Assembly: GCF_000283155.1 (NCBI RefSeq)
Contig: NW_004454217.1
Coordinates: forward strand, 4,552,912-4,616,911
DNA from: Ceratotherium simum simum
Lineage: Eukaryota; Chordata; Mammalia; Perissodactyla; Rhinocerotidae
DNA length: 64,000 bases
Reading direction: 5' to 3'
This document shows, piece by piece, positions 11,166-21,870 of this stretch (position 1 is its first letter; every line of letters begins with the position of its first letter). A program made the position numbers and the translations under genes. Below the pieces are notes generated by a model that made no database searches, was not told where the DNA came from, and saw only the letters and a list, made by a program, of their open reading frames with translations.

Positions 11166-13023
11166 GGAACACTCTAGCATGAAAAATAGCACAAGGAGCC
11201 ACCTAATTATAAAGTCGTCAGGAGAGTTATAACAGTATGAATTGATATGAGTGTTGGCCAACAAAGAAGCCTGTAGAGCAAAGGGTGTGTAATTTTGAAA
11301 AATATTTCATGTTTGCCTATCAAATTATGCCCACAAACATGTTTGTTATATAAATTACATATAAGCTCAAAACACATATTCATCAATAATCATACTGCCT
11401 TAATATAACTGATATTAGATTTTAGTATATTTTTCCAAATATATATGTCAGCAAGCACACAAAAGAGAACACAAATTGTGCACGGTCTTTTAAAAGGAAG
11501 ATAGGCTTGGGATTTAAACTATTTGCATCCTTGGATTTTTTAAAATTCTCAATATACCAAAAATATATTTCCATAGGATAAAATATCGTTTTATAACATT
11601 TTAAATGATTGCATAACGCAGAGAATTACATATCAATGTTTATTTATTAAACTTTATATTGGTTCCACTTTGATCTTTACATTTTAAATTAAATGTTAAT
11701 GTATGAAATATTTTCAGTCATATAGACATTCAAAGGAAAAATGGATAAGATCTAAAAAGATAGTTCTTTTCTATTTCTCTAAAAGTGTGTGACCAATATC
11801 ATGGTGGGTATATTGTGGTAAGTATACTGTGTATTAAGACTAGCGTAAGAAAGCACTTATAAATTATATATTCTAAATCTGAGAAAAATTTATATTTATT
11901 ATCTTCCCTAGCAAAATGCTCTAGTCTTTTCTTGTGGGTAGTACTGCCATTCAACATTTCTTTAACCTCTGGGTCCTCATCTGAGCTATTGTCAAAATGT
12001 CTTAGCTTAAAATTCCATGTTAGTTAATTTTCATGGAATGGAAAAACTTCTTGCAGTATACACAATTGAGCACTGAGAAGGCAGCCTAGATTCTTCCTAA
12101 GTGCTTTATAGATCAAGAAAACACATATCTATTCGCAAGCATTATTCAAGGTCAATTTGAACTGTGTTTCTATCAGATAATTTTTTGTTCAAAGAAGCAA
12201 GGCTTGCATTTAGTTTAGATCTGTGAATAGGGACCAGTGTTTGTGGCTTGTATTTGTTCCTTAAGCTATCATGCCTTCTTTAGAATAGTTTAATAAAAAT
12301 CAGATATTACAGTATATAAAAACGTACACATAATTTTTTTGAAATGTTGTATGCTTCAGCATGTTAAGCTTTAAATGAAACTGAAGGACACTCATATAAA
12401 GTCACTTTTGTCAAAGCCTTTTCCTGTAATAATATATTTGGATGATGCAAGATGTATTTTCTTGTGATGTCCAAGTGATTGATAAACCAATTTGTATGGA
12501 ATATACATGAACTATTTGGACTTTGTTGTTTCCATAAATGAGATGAATAAGAATTTCTATTTTCTGAATAGGTCATAAAGTATGCTAGGCCTATTTGAGA
12601 TGCTTCAGTGTGCCAAAGATGGTATTAAGTTTGGTGTTCATAAATTACTAATCTGGATAAGAAATTGAATGTATTTTGAAAACTTAAACCTGTTTCACCT
12701 GAACATGTTTAACTAGTTAATAAGAAACATCAAAAAGACAAAACCCTGAGCTCAATGGTCATTTTTTTGTAAAGCTATTCTATGCTGTTTAAATTGGTTG
12801 TTCGGGTCTGTCTATAACATAAGTTTAATAACCTAGCTCAAATGCAGATTTCTAATTTTCAATTAACATAGGAATAATTTTGTTTGCTAAAATAAAATAA
12901 ATGAATGAATGACAAGTCTGAAACATGAAATGTTCTAGGTAGAACTTTTTAAAATTCCAAATTTCAAAAAATCATGTGGCAACTGTATAGCTCAATCTTT
13001 AAGTATTAACTTTTAACCTTTGA
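11166..13023. other. Intron before SS4, no repeat recognised
   Basis: 1.9 kb of AT-rich sequence without interspersed repeats that I can name. The lack of insertions next to a regulated exon may reflect constraint, but that is inference. Confidence 0.45.
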
Positions 13024-13067
13024 CCTTACAGATTTTAACCAATGAAATGTCTCTTTAAACTTTAAAG
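13024..13067 (+). promoter_or_regulatory. NRXN1: Weak 3' splice site of the SS4 exon
   Basis: The last 40 bases of the intron contain only short pyrimidine runs (CTCTTT, CTTT) broken by AAAC and AAAG, so the polypyrimidine tract is suboptimal. A branch point could sit in TTTTAACC near 13032-13040 or in TTTAAAC near 13054-13060. This weakness, with the GTAAAA donor, is what the sequence shows; regulated skipping of this exon is known for the family. Confidence 0.7.
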
Positions 13068-13157
13068 GAAACAATGATAACGAGCGCCTGGCGATTGCTA
13101 GACAGCGAATTCCATATCGACTTGGTCGAGTAGTTGATGAATGGCTACTCGACAAAG
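13068..13157 (+). CDS. NRXN1: NRXN1 cassette exon, splice site 4 (SS4) insert
   Basis: This 90-base exon encodes the 30-residue alternatively spliced insert in the sixth LNS domain of alpha-neurexin, which is the only LNS domain of beta-neurexin. The reading begins in phase 1: the upstream exon supplies the first G of a Gly codon, and the exon reads on as [20 protein letters not shown], then VVDEWLLDK, ending with the first base of the next Gly codon. The length is divisible by three and both ends are phase 1, so skipping keeps the frame. The acceptor is AG at 13066-13067, preceded by a poor pyrimidine tract broken by AAA runs. The donor is GTAAAA at 13158, which lacks the consensus G at +5. 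Both sites look weak, as expected for a regulated cassette exon. In this family the insert alters partner choice: its inclusion favours cerebellin binding and weakens LRRTM and some neuroligin binding. Confidence 0.97.
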
Positions 13158-13158
13158 G

Positions 13159-13293
13159 TAAAAAACATTGATTAAAACTTCAAATAAAAAAATAATTTGA
13201 ACATAACCAAGTAGTACTTCATTGTAACACTAATAAACATAAAAAATAAATTTTCCGTAAAACTAAATTAAAAACAAATTTAAAACAGTAAAA
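13159..13293 (+). promoter_or_regulatory. NRXN1: TAAA-motif cluster, likely SAM68/SLM1/SLM2 splicing silencer of SS4
   Basis: Eleven TAAA tetramers occur within 135 bases directly after the SS4 donor, the first overlapping the donor itself. KH-domain STAR proteins (SAM68, SLM1, SLM2) are known to bind U/AAA-type motifs downstream of the neurexin SS4 exon and cause its skipping in response to activity or cell type. Position, density and sequence all fit that element. Assignment to these proteins is by family knowledge; the local density is seen directly, although the surrounding intron is also AT-rich. Confidence 0.75.
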
Positions 13294-14535
13294 TGTAGAT
13301 AGCAATATTTGCATACCTTGTATAATAATTTCTATACATTTTTAGACGTACCAGCTGTTTAATAATCTTACCCTGTTAACTTAAGGTTAAAGGGACTGTT
13401 AAATATAATCCACTAACTCAATCTATGAAGGTACTCACAGCAAGCATTAACCCAAAATGATAAATCATTCATAGATTATATTACATGTTCCAGCCTCTAA
13501 ATTATTAACTAAAATATATGTAGTTCTGATATCTTTATGATGGTCCTGAAAAAAAAAAAACTCTTGGTTTAAACTCTAGGCATCTTAAATAGTGGGCAAT
13601 ATGTATTGCCAGTCAAAATGAAGTCCCTTTAACGTTTGCAACCTTCTAAGAGCATTTGGGAACAAGCCCTAATTAAAACTGAACTTAAAGTTGTGTGCAT
13701 GCTTTTTATGAGCAGAGAGCAATCTGCTAAAAATGGATACTCAATTTGATGATATTGGTACTGTTGCTGAGGATTGCTGTTTGATGGAAATGTGCCATAA
13801 TTTCTCCATCGGTTTGTGTATCATTCCTGAAGCCGCTTTTTACATCTGAAGCTATTTTTTTCATTCTGTTTTGTTTTGATAGACTTGCTGAAAGCCAATC
13901 AGAAAAATATTTTTTGGAATTTTTTTGTCTCTGACATGTCTCTGACAATGCAATGTAAACCATGCATTTCTTTTCAGTGTGATTGCCGGAAAAATAGAAT
14001 AATTCAAATAATAATGGACTATTGCCTTCAAAAAATAAACATTTCTAAAGACTAGCATATAGATACATGTGGCCATTACGTGAACTATGAATTTTTTACT
14101 ATAAATTTAAAATTAGATTTCAGCTGCTATAGATTAGTTTCTGCCAGTGGTAATTTTAGAATGACAAATACTTGAAATGTTAGATCTCTCACATTTTTTT
14201 AAAATTAAACAATTTAGACTTAAGAGACCAACAGTATAAGATCTTGAGGTAAAAGGGAAAAGGGATCCACTAAAAATTGATTTATAATACATATCTTTGA
14301 TTGGTCTTTTAGCAAAAGCACTACATTTACAATAAGTTGAGAATTTACAAGTATTTGCCAATGATTATGCATTTCATGGACACCTCATTTACAAGCAATG
14401 AATTATGAGTCAAATGCCTCTCTTATAGTTTATTGCTCTCATTATCCACCCCATGAAAGATCTGTTTTATCATCCTTTGTAGAATGTAGAGTTCACAATC
14501 AACATCTTTGCATGTATGTAATATTATTTTTACAG
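13294..14535 (+). other. NRXN1: Short intron between SS4 and the next exon
   Basis: The full intron is 13158-14535 (1378 bases). I see no SINE, LINE or LTR in it, in contrast to its repeat-rich surroundings. That fits a constrained intron around a regulated exon. A poly(A) run of 12 lies at 13549-13560. No open frame or RNA gene is supported. Confidence 0.75.
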
Positions 14536-14855
14536 GGCGTCAGCTCACAATCTTCAATAGCCAAGCAACCATAATAATTGGCGGGAAAGAGCAGGGCCAG
14601 CCCTTTCAGGGCCAGCTCTCTGGGCTTTACTACAATGGCTTGAAAGTTCTGAATATGGCAGCCGAAAATGATGCTAACATCGCCATAGTGGGAAATGTGA
14701 GACTGGTTGGTGAAGTGCCTTCCTCTATGACAACTGAGTCGACAGCCACTGCCATGCAGTCAGAGATGTCCACGTCAATTATGGAGACGACCACAACCCT
14801 GGCTACTAGCACAGCCAGAAGAGGAAAGCCCCCGACGAGAGAACCCATTAGCCAG
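14536..14855 (+). CDS. NRXN1: NRXN1 exon after SS4: end of LNS6 domain and start of stalk
   Basis: This 320-base exon completes a Gly codon with its first two bases, then encodes 106 residues starting [16 protein letters not shown] and ending in PISQ. Residues about 1-62 are the last beta-strands of the LNS6/LG fold, including [20 protein letters not shown] and the closing VRLVGEVPS. The remainder is a Thr/Ser/Met-rich stretch typical of the O-glycosylated stalk that precedes the transmembrane segment. The acceptor is TTTTTACAG at 14527-14535 and the donor is CAG/GTGAGT at 14853-14861, both strong. The exon ends in phase 0, matching the known next exon that starts at the SS5 region; that exon is not in this window. 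With SS4 skipped, the upstream G joins directly to this exon and the frame is kept. Confidence 0.97.
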
Positions 14856-14993
14856 GTGAGTATGTGGATTTCATTCCTTCATTTTGGATCTGTGATTATG
14901 AATGTGGGCTTTTCTGCGTTACGTGTCTTTTCTAAAATGGGATTGTTTCTGATAGCAGGCATTATGGCTTCCTTTGAGACTTGCTTAATGTAA
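14856..14993 (+). other. Open intronic read-through extension of the stalk exon
   Basis: If the GTGAGT donor is not used, the frame of the stalk exon stays open for 45 more codons and stops at 14991-14993. The added peptide is hydrophobic (for example [20 protein letters not shown]). Overlapping AATAAA hexamers occur near 15237-15247, about 245 bases after the stop. This could be a retained-intron or intronic-polyadenylation isoform, or simply chance. It has no known counterpart that I can name. Confidence 0.25.
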
Positions 14994-15589
14994 TGCACTC
15001 AGTTTGAAGATGAAATGTGTATATGCTGTTGATTTGAGATTTGTGGACTTTTATAAACTGCTTTGTGTTGGTTTGTTGGCTGCTAGCTGATAGTCTTGAT
15101 TTAGTAACCTTGGTGTAGCCCAAACTGAGGGAATTGTCTGCTAATTACATGGAGTTTTCACTTTTTTAGTTAAATGAACAAGTAAATTAATGAAGTGCTT
15201 GAAAGGCCTTGTTTGTTCAAGCTCAGCACTTCATCAAAATAAAATAAAAGCAAATTTGAAAATATTACAAGAGAAATTGCCCACAATACTTCTATTGTAT
15301 TTTGAAGTCTTAAAATTTTGAATTGGTAGGGATGTGGTTCTCATGGTGAATGATAGGTCTACCCTTTTGCTGTCTGTGACAAAAATGCACTGTTAGTTTA
15401 TGAGGACAAAGACCCAAAATATGGTGCTTAAAAACTGGCTTGGGCTAACATATTTTGTATGATATGTGGCTAACTGCCTTTGCCTAGAATTCCCTTCAAT
15501 GTGCTTATTGTTCTATCTTATGTCTAAAGTTTTTGAAAAACAGAATTTTTAAATGTTGAATTTGTGCAACTTGGAAGTACATTAATTCA
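14994..15589. other. Intron, nothing recognised
   Basis: AT-rich sequence directly downstream of the stalk exon; AATAAA hexamers at about 15237-15247 are the only notable signal. Confidence 0.45.
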
Positions 15590-15715
15590 ATCAAGATATA
15601 CTTATTGATTGCCTACTATGTATCAGGCACTGGTTTAGGTATTGGCATTACATCAATAAGAACAAGAAAAAAAATCCACCGGCCTCATAGACCTTACATT
15701 TTATGAGAAACTGTT
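15590..15715 (-). mobile_element. L2 3' end
   Basis: The plus strand shows TTATTGATTGCCTACTATGT, then ATCAGGCACTGGTTTAGG and CCTCATAGACCTTACATTTT, the reverse complement of the L2 tail. Confidence 0.8.
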
Positions 15716-16311
15716 AGAATGCTGTTGAAATGCTATTAAACCTCTGTTGACATTTATAGCCTTTGTATATATTCTGCTGTTAATTCTTTCAAAACTGTAT
15801 GTTCTCCTTGGTCCAAAATTGATTATTTTCTTTTGTTTTGTTTTTAATAGTTAGTGAGTGTCTCTAGTAGGTACCATATAAAGCTTTCCAAATACATAAT
15901 CCCTACTTTTCTAGAAAACTGCATTCTAAAGAAGCAAGAATGACAACAATCATTTTTTAAATTGCTTTTATTTCAAATGTTTTAAACAGATCAAGGGTCA
16001 GATTTAGAAAGAGAGTAAAGGAAGGTGAATTCTGTTCATATCAGCACGCTATATAGCAATTAACATACGTTCACCAGAAAAAGAAGAAAATAGATTCTGA
16101 TTTTTCCTTTGAATAGGAAGGAGTGGGAGGAACAAAACAGAAGAAGAGAAAATATCCTAGGAGGAGACAGATGACAAAAAAAATAGTAAATTTTGTAAAT
16201 TCATAGATGTAGTATTACATATTATGTACCTATCTGCACCTATTTTCTTTTTTCTCTCTTCTCTTTTTTAACTTTGCATTTGGCCACAAAGTGAAATGGG
16301 CTGTCTCACAG
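15716..16311. other. Intron, nothing recognised
   Basis: AT-rich, with purine-rich stretches near 16075-16190. No repeat named. Confidence 0.4.
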
Positions 16312-16440
16312 GGTGTTCATTAATATATGTTTATTGATCACTCTATATGTGCCATACACTGTTCTAGGCACTGGGGATACATTAGCAACAACAAGCAAAA
16401 ACCACTGCCCTTATGGATTATAGAGTTTATTAAGAATGTG
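16312..16440 (-). mobile_element. L2 3' end
   Basis: TGTTTATTGATCACTCTATA, ACTGTTCTAGGCACTGGGGA and CCACTGCCCTTATGGATTAT follow the reverse-complement L2 tail. Confidence 0.85.
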
Positions 16441-18583
16441 TGCATAGAGTATAATCATTTTGTTGATTTTCTCTCTCTTGTTTGAGTATATAAGATTGTT
16501 AATAATAACATTTAGCCCCTTCAATAAAGACTTGTGACTGTAGGCAGATTTATGCATGGTCAACAGCTCCATTTGATATTCTTTCACAATACTTCATTAA
16601 TGATTTGTTATTGTGGTTGTTGGTCTATAGTTTAACGATAAGCAGGTTATTAAGGTGAATCTGACACAGAAAAAATGAAACACAAAGCAATTGATAGACT
16701 ATTTCCTTCATATAAAATAATTCATAAGAAGACATTCTACGACATTCAGAATTGGAAATGTTTCTGTGAATAAAATTTGAAATAATCAGATATTTTTCTT
16801 AGTAGTCTTGTTTCATCATTAATGAAATTACAGTTGCCTAAGTTCCTAGGTAAACCAGATGTATCCCAAACTAAAGAAAGAATTATCAGCCTTGTTTTTA
16901 TGATATTTTATCATTTAGTAACTGCTATATATTAAGAAATGTTTTTTAAGAAAACATGTAAAATAGCTATCTCATTTGCAAGCTAAACATCTAAAAATGA
17001 AGAAATAAAATTTATGCCTTTTATAATATTAATTATAATGTGCATGTTAATTATAATAGTGTAAAAGGAAAACAGTTAACTGCCCATTAATTGCCAATGA
17101 AAAGTCTCTTTTATTGTAAGCTATTACATGTTTAAAGACAGCAGTGGTTTATAGAAGTAAATGACCTAATCAATTAGTGTTACTTGGTTCATTTGAGGAG
17201 ATATTGACTTACATAAAAGATTACTAGGTTCATTAAAAAATAGATATTTTAAATCTTTAGATTTTTAACAAACCAATAACAGCAAATAAATAATTTGGAT
17301 TAATATGCTACAAATATTCAATTGTGGCAACAGTGTTTTAAGGTTGGATTAGAAGTTTCTAAAATTCTCTTTTATAATGATATGTATGTGATTATAGGTA
17401 ATATAAGGTGTGTATGTAGTGGGGGGTGGGCATCTAGGGAAGAAAGCAAATTATTTTTGAGTACCAAAATAATTTATTTCAAATTTTCTTTATTTCACAT
17501 TTTATTTTTAAATTGCCGTCCAACTACAAAAAGATTACCGATACATGTAGAATTTTTTATTAAATGTTTGTTAGAACTGTCAACGTCTTGGAAGATTCAA
17601 TAAGAGAGTGATATGTAATGGTAGTCCCAGGCCTGTGGCCTTTGACCCATTTTTGCAGGTTGGATGAAACATCTTCCTTTAAACTTTGTCTGTAGTGGCC
17701 ATATCTGCCTGCTTTTATCAACTGCCTTACTAAATTACCAGGAAGGGTCATTTCATTTTTGAAAAGCCACACTGGACTGTTTTCTCAATCAAAGTGTATT
17801 TTCCTCAGTGATAACACTGAGCCACTTAAGCTACAATGGCCATGTACCCTGGGGTGATTGCATGTTTTAGAACTATGGAAACAGATTTTTGGTCAACAAG
17901 AATTAAATTGGCTTCATTTCAGATAGATGAGATGAGGTTTGTTCAGCTATCCTGCAGGGCAAGTAGTGGGGGAGAAATGTATTTTCAGTTTTCACAGAGT
18001 CAGAGAATTCATCAAAATGTTCCATAAGATGCTGTTTATATTCCTACTTAAAAGTAAATGTGCTTTAAAAAGAAAATAAAAGAAGTTTTTCTTCTTTGAA
18101 TGATGATCAATTTTCAGACTGATGTTTACTTTAGAAAGACATGATTTATATCATGAAAAAATGGGTACATTTACCAACCCTTCTGTTAAATAGTTTTTTT
18201 AATGTGTATATGACAATATTAATAGTACTTTTTATATGGATTACATAAAGTTGATAATATTTGTTTTACTTAGAATATTTAATATCTAAATGTTTCCATA
18301 AGACCTGCTCATCTTAAAAAAGAGAAACTTTCCCTAAGGTTAATCTCAGAAAGCAAATATTTGCAAGTAATTGATAGCATGAAGTTCCTCAGGATGCTGA
18401 AAGCTTCTTGGGGTTGGAGGCAGGAGTGTCATGCAAGATTTTTGGCTACTAAGTGTTGCCTCCTCTTCTGAATAACCTGGTAATGTCTCATGATGTATAC
18501 GTAGCTTTACACAAATGAGTAAAAGTTAAGCCCACATACATCACTCCCTTTGGTTGCCAGTCTATAAAGAAAGGACAGTGGAG
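16441..18583. other. Intron, no repeat; homeodomain-like AT motifs near 17020-17070
   Basis: No interspersed repeat was recognised. Around 17028-17060 the string TTAATTATAAT occurs twice within about 25 bases, followed by CCCATTAATTGCC. These are TAAT-type motifs; enhancer function is only a possibility in such AT-rich DNA. Confidence 0.35.
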
Positions 18584-18595
18584 CTGTGCTGTTTC

Positions 18596-18836
18596 ATTTT
18601 TTGTATTTTTGTTGAGGAAGATTTGCCCTGAGCTAACGTGTGTTGCCAATCCTTCTCTTTTTGCTTGAGGAAGATTTGCCCTGAGCTAACATCTGTGCCA
18701 ATCTGCCTCTATTTTGTATGTGGGTCGCCACCACACAGGGCGGCTGACGAATGGTGTAGGTCCACACCCAGGAACCAAAGCTGGGCTGCCAAGCGAAGCA
18801 TGCAGAACTTAACCACTAGGTCATGGGGCTGGCCCC
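18596..18836 (-). mobile_element. ERE-type SINE with duplicated tail
   Basis: The minus strand starts GGGGGCCAGCCCCATGACCT. The plus strand carries two copies of the 3' tail motif TTGAGGAAGATTTGCCCTGA at 18612 and 18665, 53 bp apart. A perfect 12-bp duplication ctgtgctgtttc flanks it (18584-18595 and 18837-18848). Confidence 0.95.
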
Positions 18837-18984
18837 CTGTGCTGTTTCTTTTAAGATCAAGATTGTGATATTTCTTCTGGTCTATGCTTTGTATCATATT
18901 TTGCAATCTTTTGGTTCTTTCCTTCAAGAGTATTTTATAAGCTTGTAGAGAATATGGATCCATAGGAATGCCTTTTACTTGAAG

Positions 18985-19180
18985 TATAGTATAACGGAAA
19001 AGGCACAGTAAATCAGGACACTTGGTTTCCACTTTCAACACAACCGCCCACCTTCTTGTGTGACTTGGACAGGTTGGTTAACCTCATGGCACCTTGGCCT
19101 TGCCATCTCTCTAAAATAAGTGGGTTGAACTAGGAATCTCTTGAATTGTACTCAGCTCTAAAATTTCATTGATTCTGGTT
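18985..19180 (+). mobile_element. MIR-class SINE, diverged
   Basis: AGTATAGTATAACGGAAAAG, TGTGTGACTTGGACAGGTTG, GCCATCTCTCTAAAATAAGT and CAGCTCTAAAATTTCATTGA follow the order of MIR-class SINEs; the exact subfamily is uncertain. Confidence 0.55.
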
Positions 19181-20570
19181 ATGATGATTATTTAACAAAG
19201 CATAGATTTCACCTTTGACTTTTACACAGAGTGGCCATGCATCTCAGTTGGCCTATAGTGTCCTTGTGTGCACCTGGTGTACCGATATAAGTATTAATAG
19301 TATCCTTTTTTAACTCTCAAAAGCATCCCACTTTGGTCTATAATTATATTGCACTCTACTTTTACAGTGTATATAAAATCTATCTTTGCAAGAAAATCCT
19401 ACTTCATAAGAATAATAAATAGTGAAGCCCTGTCCTTTACATTCAGAGCAGAAACTGACTCTGGTATCCTTACCTGTTTCAAGAATCCACAGCCTTTTTC
19501 ATCTTCTTTTCATCTCATTTCAAAAATCTTGAGAAAGAAGAGAGAATAAGACTTTGAGAGATTCTGGTTTTTGACTGGAGGGGCTATAGTTTGCAATTCT
19601 TAATAAGAAATTAAATTATAGAGTGGGGCAAAATCAGTAAATATGAGTGAAATGTATTGGAGTAATTCTGTGGTTCTAGTTAGGCTTTTTTCAGAGTGGA
19701 GTTAGCAAAGCTACTCAAGAAAAGGAACTATTGAGGATTTAAAAACATTGGTAGGTTGTCAGATACATGTATATTTCACATATGCAATGTCCTAGCAAAG
19801 TCAATGGCATTTGATTCCCGTGGAACGTTCTGAAAAGAAACCCAATTAGTGTTCAAGCAAGTAAAGAGTATTTGAATATATTGGACACTGCTATTGCTTC
19901 CTGGAGGCTTTAGAGATACTCATGAAAAATCAATACTATTTGTTTGAAAAATGTAAGCCGAGTGCACACATATTTCTGTGAAAAATATTTAAAACTAAAA
20001 AAATACATTTTGTAACTTCAAAGAACAAAATTTTATTTTTTTGTTAAAAATATTGGTTAACCTTAGCTGTGGCTTAATTATTAAAAATAATTGCATCACT
20101 TAGAGTGATTGTGTTCTTGAAAACCACTCTGCATTTTAAAATACTGGTCATATGAATAATTAATTTTATTTCCCTAGTCCAGTCATTCTGCTAAATTCAC
20201 TTAAATTAATGTACATTTTTACAGCAAATTTTAGTACACATTGGAAAGAACAACACTTGGGTGTAGATTTAAAAATATATACAAAGGCATGTTCTTCTGA
20301 AACTAATGGTACTCGGTAAGAAAAGTGTAATTCATTGTAATTTTAAATGTAGGTAGGCAACTGCTGTTTAGAAAATGTTTTTCCCCCTCATTGCTAGTAA
20401 GCAAAAGTGCTAGGATATATACATTTTAAAGAGTTTATTTTAAGAAAATTCTTCTGCTCAGTGCATCTTCTTTGGAGTCTGGAGGATTTACTGGATGAAA
20501 AGATACTCTATTGGCAGATGCAACCTTGGTTTTGAGAAGTCTTTTGACAAGGCTAGCTCTAGACAAATAT
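19181..20570. other. Intron, nothing recognised
   Basis: AT-rich sequence; no repeat or open frame of note. Confidence 0.45.
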
Positions 20571-20636
20571 ATCCATCCATCCATCCGTCCATCCATCCAT
20601 CCATCTATCCATCCACCCATCCATTCATTCATTCAC
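20571..20636. repeat. ATCC/ATTC tetranucleotide microsatellite
   Basis: About 16 units of ATCC with few variants (CCGT, CTAT, CACC) grading into ATTC. It grew at the TTCATTCATT-type tail of the adjacent L2. Confidence 0.95.
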
Positions 20637-20930
20637 TTAACACATGTTTGCTGAGCACTCACGATATACCAGGCACTGTTCTAGTCACAGAAAATACAGC
20701 ATTGAACAAAATTAGACTTTTCTACACAAAGCTTACATTCTAGTTGGGGAGATGAACAATAAACCATAAAACAAATAACATACATGAGATGTCAAGTGCT
20801 ATAGGAAAAAACAGAGAGGAGAGGGATGCTTGTAGTAAGGGGGCATGAAATGGGAATCCTTTTTGAATAGACATGCATAGATTATTAGTGATATAGGCAT
20901 CAATTATAAAAGAACATTGGCACATTAAAA
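20637..20930 (-). mobile_element. L2 3' end
   Basis: GTTTGCTGAGCACTCACGAT, ACCAGGCACTGTTCTAGTCA and GCTTACATTCTAGTTGGGGA are the reverse complement of the L2 tail; the copy continues to about 20930. Confidence 0.85.
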
Positions 20931-21039
20931 TTCAGACATATTCTCAGATCCAGCAGGATCACACCCTGTGTGGACAGTGCCAATGGTGACTAACTATGTG
21001 TGAAGAAACTACAAGGCAGGGAAAAGGACAAAAGTGATA

Positions 21040-21625
21040 CCAAGATTTATCTTTTGTTTGTTTGTTTTATGGGGGACTCCCTTGGGCTGGGGCCAGGACT
21101 GGTCCAGGTGGGTAGAGTGTGGGGCTTTCCAGGAAAGCAAACGGTGCAGTGGGAGCCTGCAGGTGTGCTATGTGGCTTCAGGTGTGCAGAGGCAGTAAGC
21201 ATGGGTCCTGATGGAAAGGCAGGGTTAGGATGGGCTGGAAGGCGCTGAGCGTCAGGAGTGGCTCCGAAGATGATGGAATCAGGCCCCAGATGCTGCTGCC
21301 ACAATCGCTCGTTCCAGCGGAAGCCTGATCTCTTCGGGATCCTGGGAGTTCTAGGGTCCCACAAAGGAATCCTGGTATGAGAAACATCTGGGTGCCCGAG
21401 GTCCCAAACTAGTCTGTATGGAGTCTGGCTCACACCACCTATCAAGCAAACACCAATCCTTGTTGACGCCCACCCCTCACTCACACACTCAGAGTCACAG
21501 TGAGGTGACACCTCACACCAGGGGCCAGGTCAAGTGTGGGGGAATGGGGTCTGACCCAGACAGTGCAGGGGCAGGACTGCCGGAGGCCAGAATGGGGGAG
21601 TGAACTGCGCATACCCTGCCCTGTG
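21040..21625. other. GC-rich segment of unknown origin
   Basis: About 570 bases of clearly higher GC and CpG content than the AT-rich surroundings, with CpGs such as GGCGCTGAGCGTC and AATCGCTCGTTCCAGCGG. It carries chance open frames on both strands (up to 154 codons, minus strand), none resembling a known protein. It could be a decayed retroelement, a GC-biased insertion or a regulatory island. I do not recognise it. Confidence 0.5.
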
Positions 21626-21638
21626 CAGTCCTATTGAT

Positions 21639-21662
21639 ACAAGACACTGACAAGTGTCTTGT
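21639..21662. repeat. Perfect 10-bp inverted repeat with 4-base loop
   Basis: ACAAGACACT, loop GACA, then AGTGTCTTGT. It sits just outside the right edge of the GC-rich segment. Confidence 0.9.
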
Positions 21663-21734
21663 TAATTAAATCAGAAGTGTAATCAAATTCTAGGGTACAT
21701 ATGTGTCTGAGGAAGAGATGAAGACTCAGAAAGT

Positions 21735-21870
21735 ACAGCATGGTATTATTATTCTTATTCTACAGAGAAAATTGAGGCATAGAGAAACTAAATAACTTAC
21801 CCAAGGTTATGCAGACAGTTTCTTTGCAGGGTACTTTGGGGTGATCTGGTCCTCTGCCCTTAAATACGTC
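21735..21870 (-). mobile_element. MIR SINE fragment
   Basis: ATTCTACAGAGAAAATTGAG, TAACTTACCCAAGGTTATGC and CTGGTCCTCTGCCCTT follow the reverse-complement MIR core. Confidence 0.7.

Larger units (their letters stand above)
1..13067 (+). other. NRXN1: NRXN1 intron upstream of the SS4 exon (partial)
   Basis: Intron sequence leading to the SS4 acceptor. The preceding LNS6 exon, which should end in a Gly codon split after its first base, was not found, so it lies upstream of the window. The interval is AT-rich and contains the repeats listed separately (ERE SINEs, MIR, L2, Tigger-type MITE, solo LTR, L1 stub). No open frame in it resembles a known protein. Confidence 0.85.

Noticed and set aside
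14536..14855. Assignment to NRXN3 or NRXN2 rather than NRXN1
   Set aside because: The residues after GRQLTIFN ([14 protein letters not shown]) and the MTTEST stalk fit NRXN1; the NRXN3 equivalent I recall differs at several of these positions.
20571..20636. Regular tetranucleotide array that could be mistaken for a CRISPR-like repeat
   Set aside because: It is a plain ATCC microsatellite without spacers in a mammalian intron.
21047..21511. 154-codon minus-strand open frame
   Set aside because: It lies in the GC-rich island, where stop codons are rare by composition; a second frame overlaps it on the other strand and no motif is seen.
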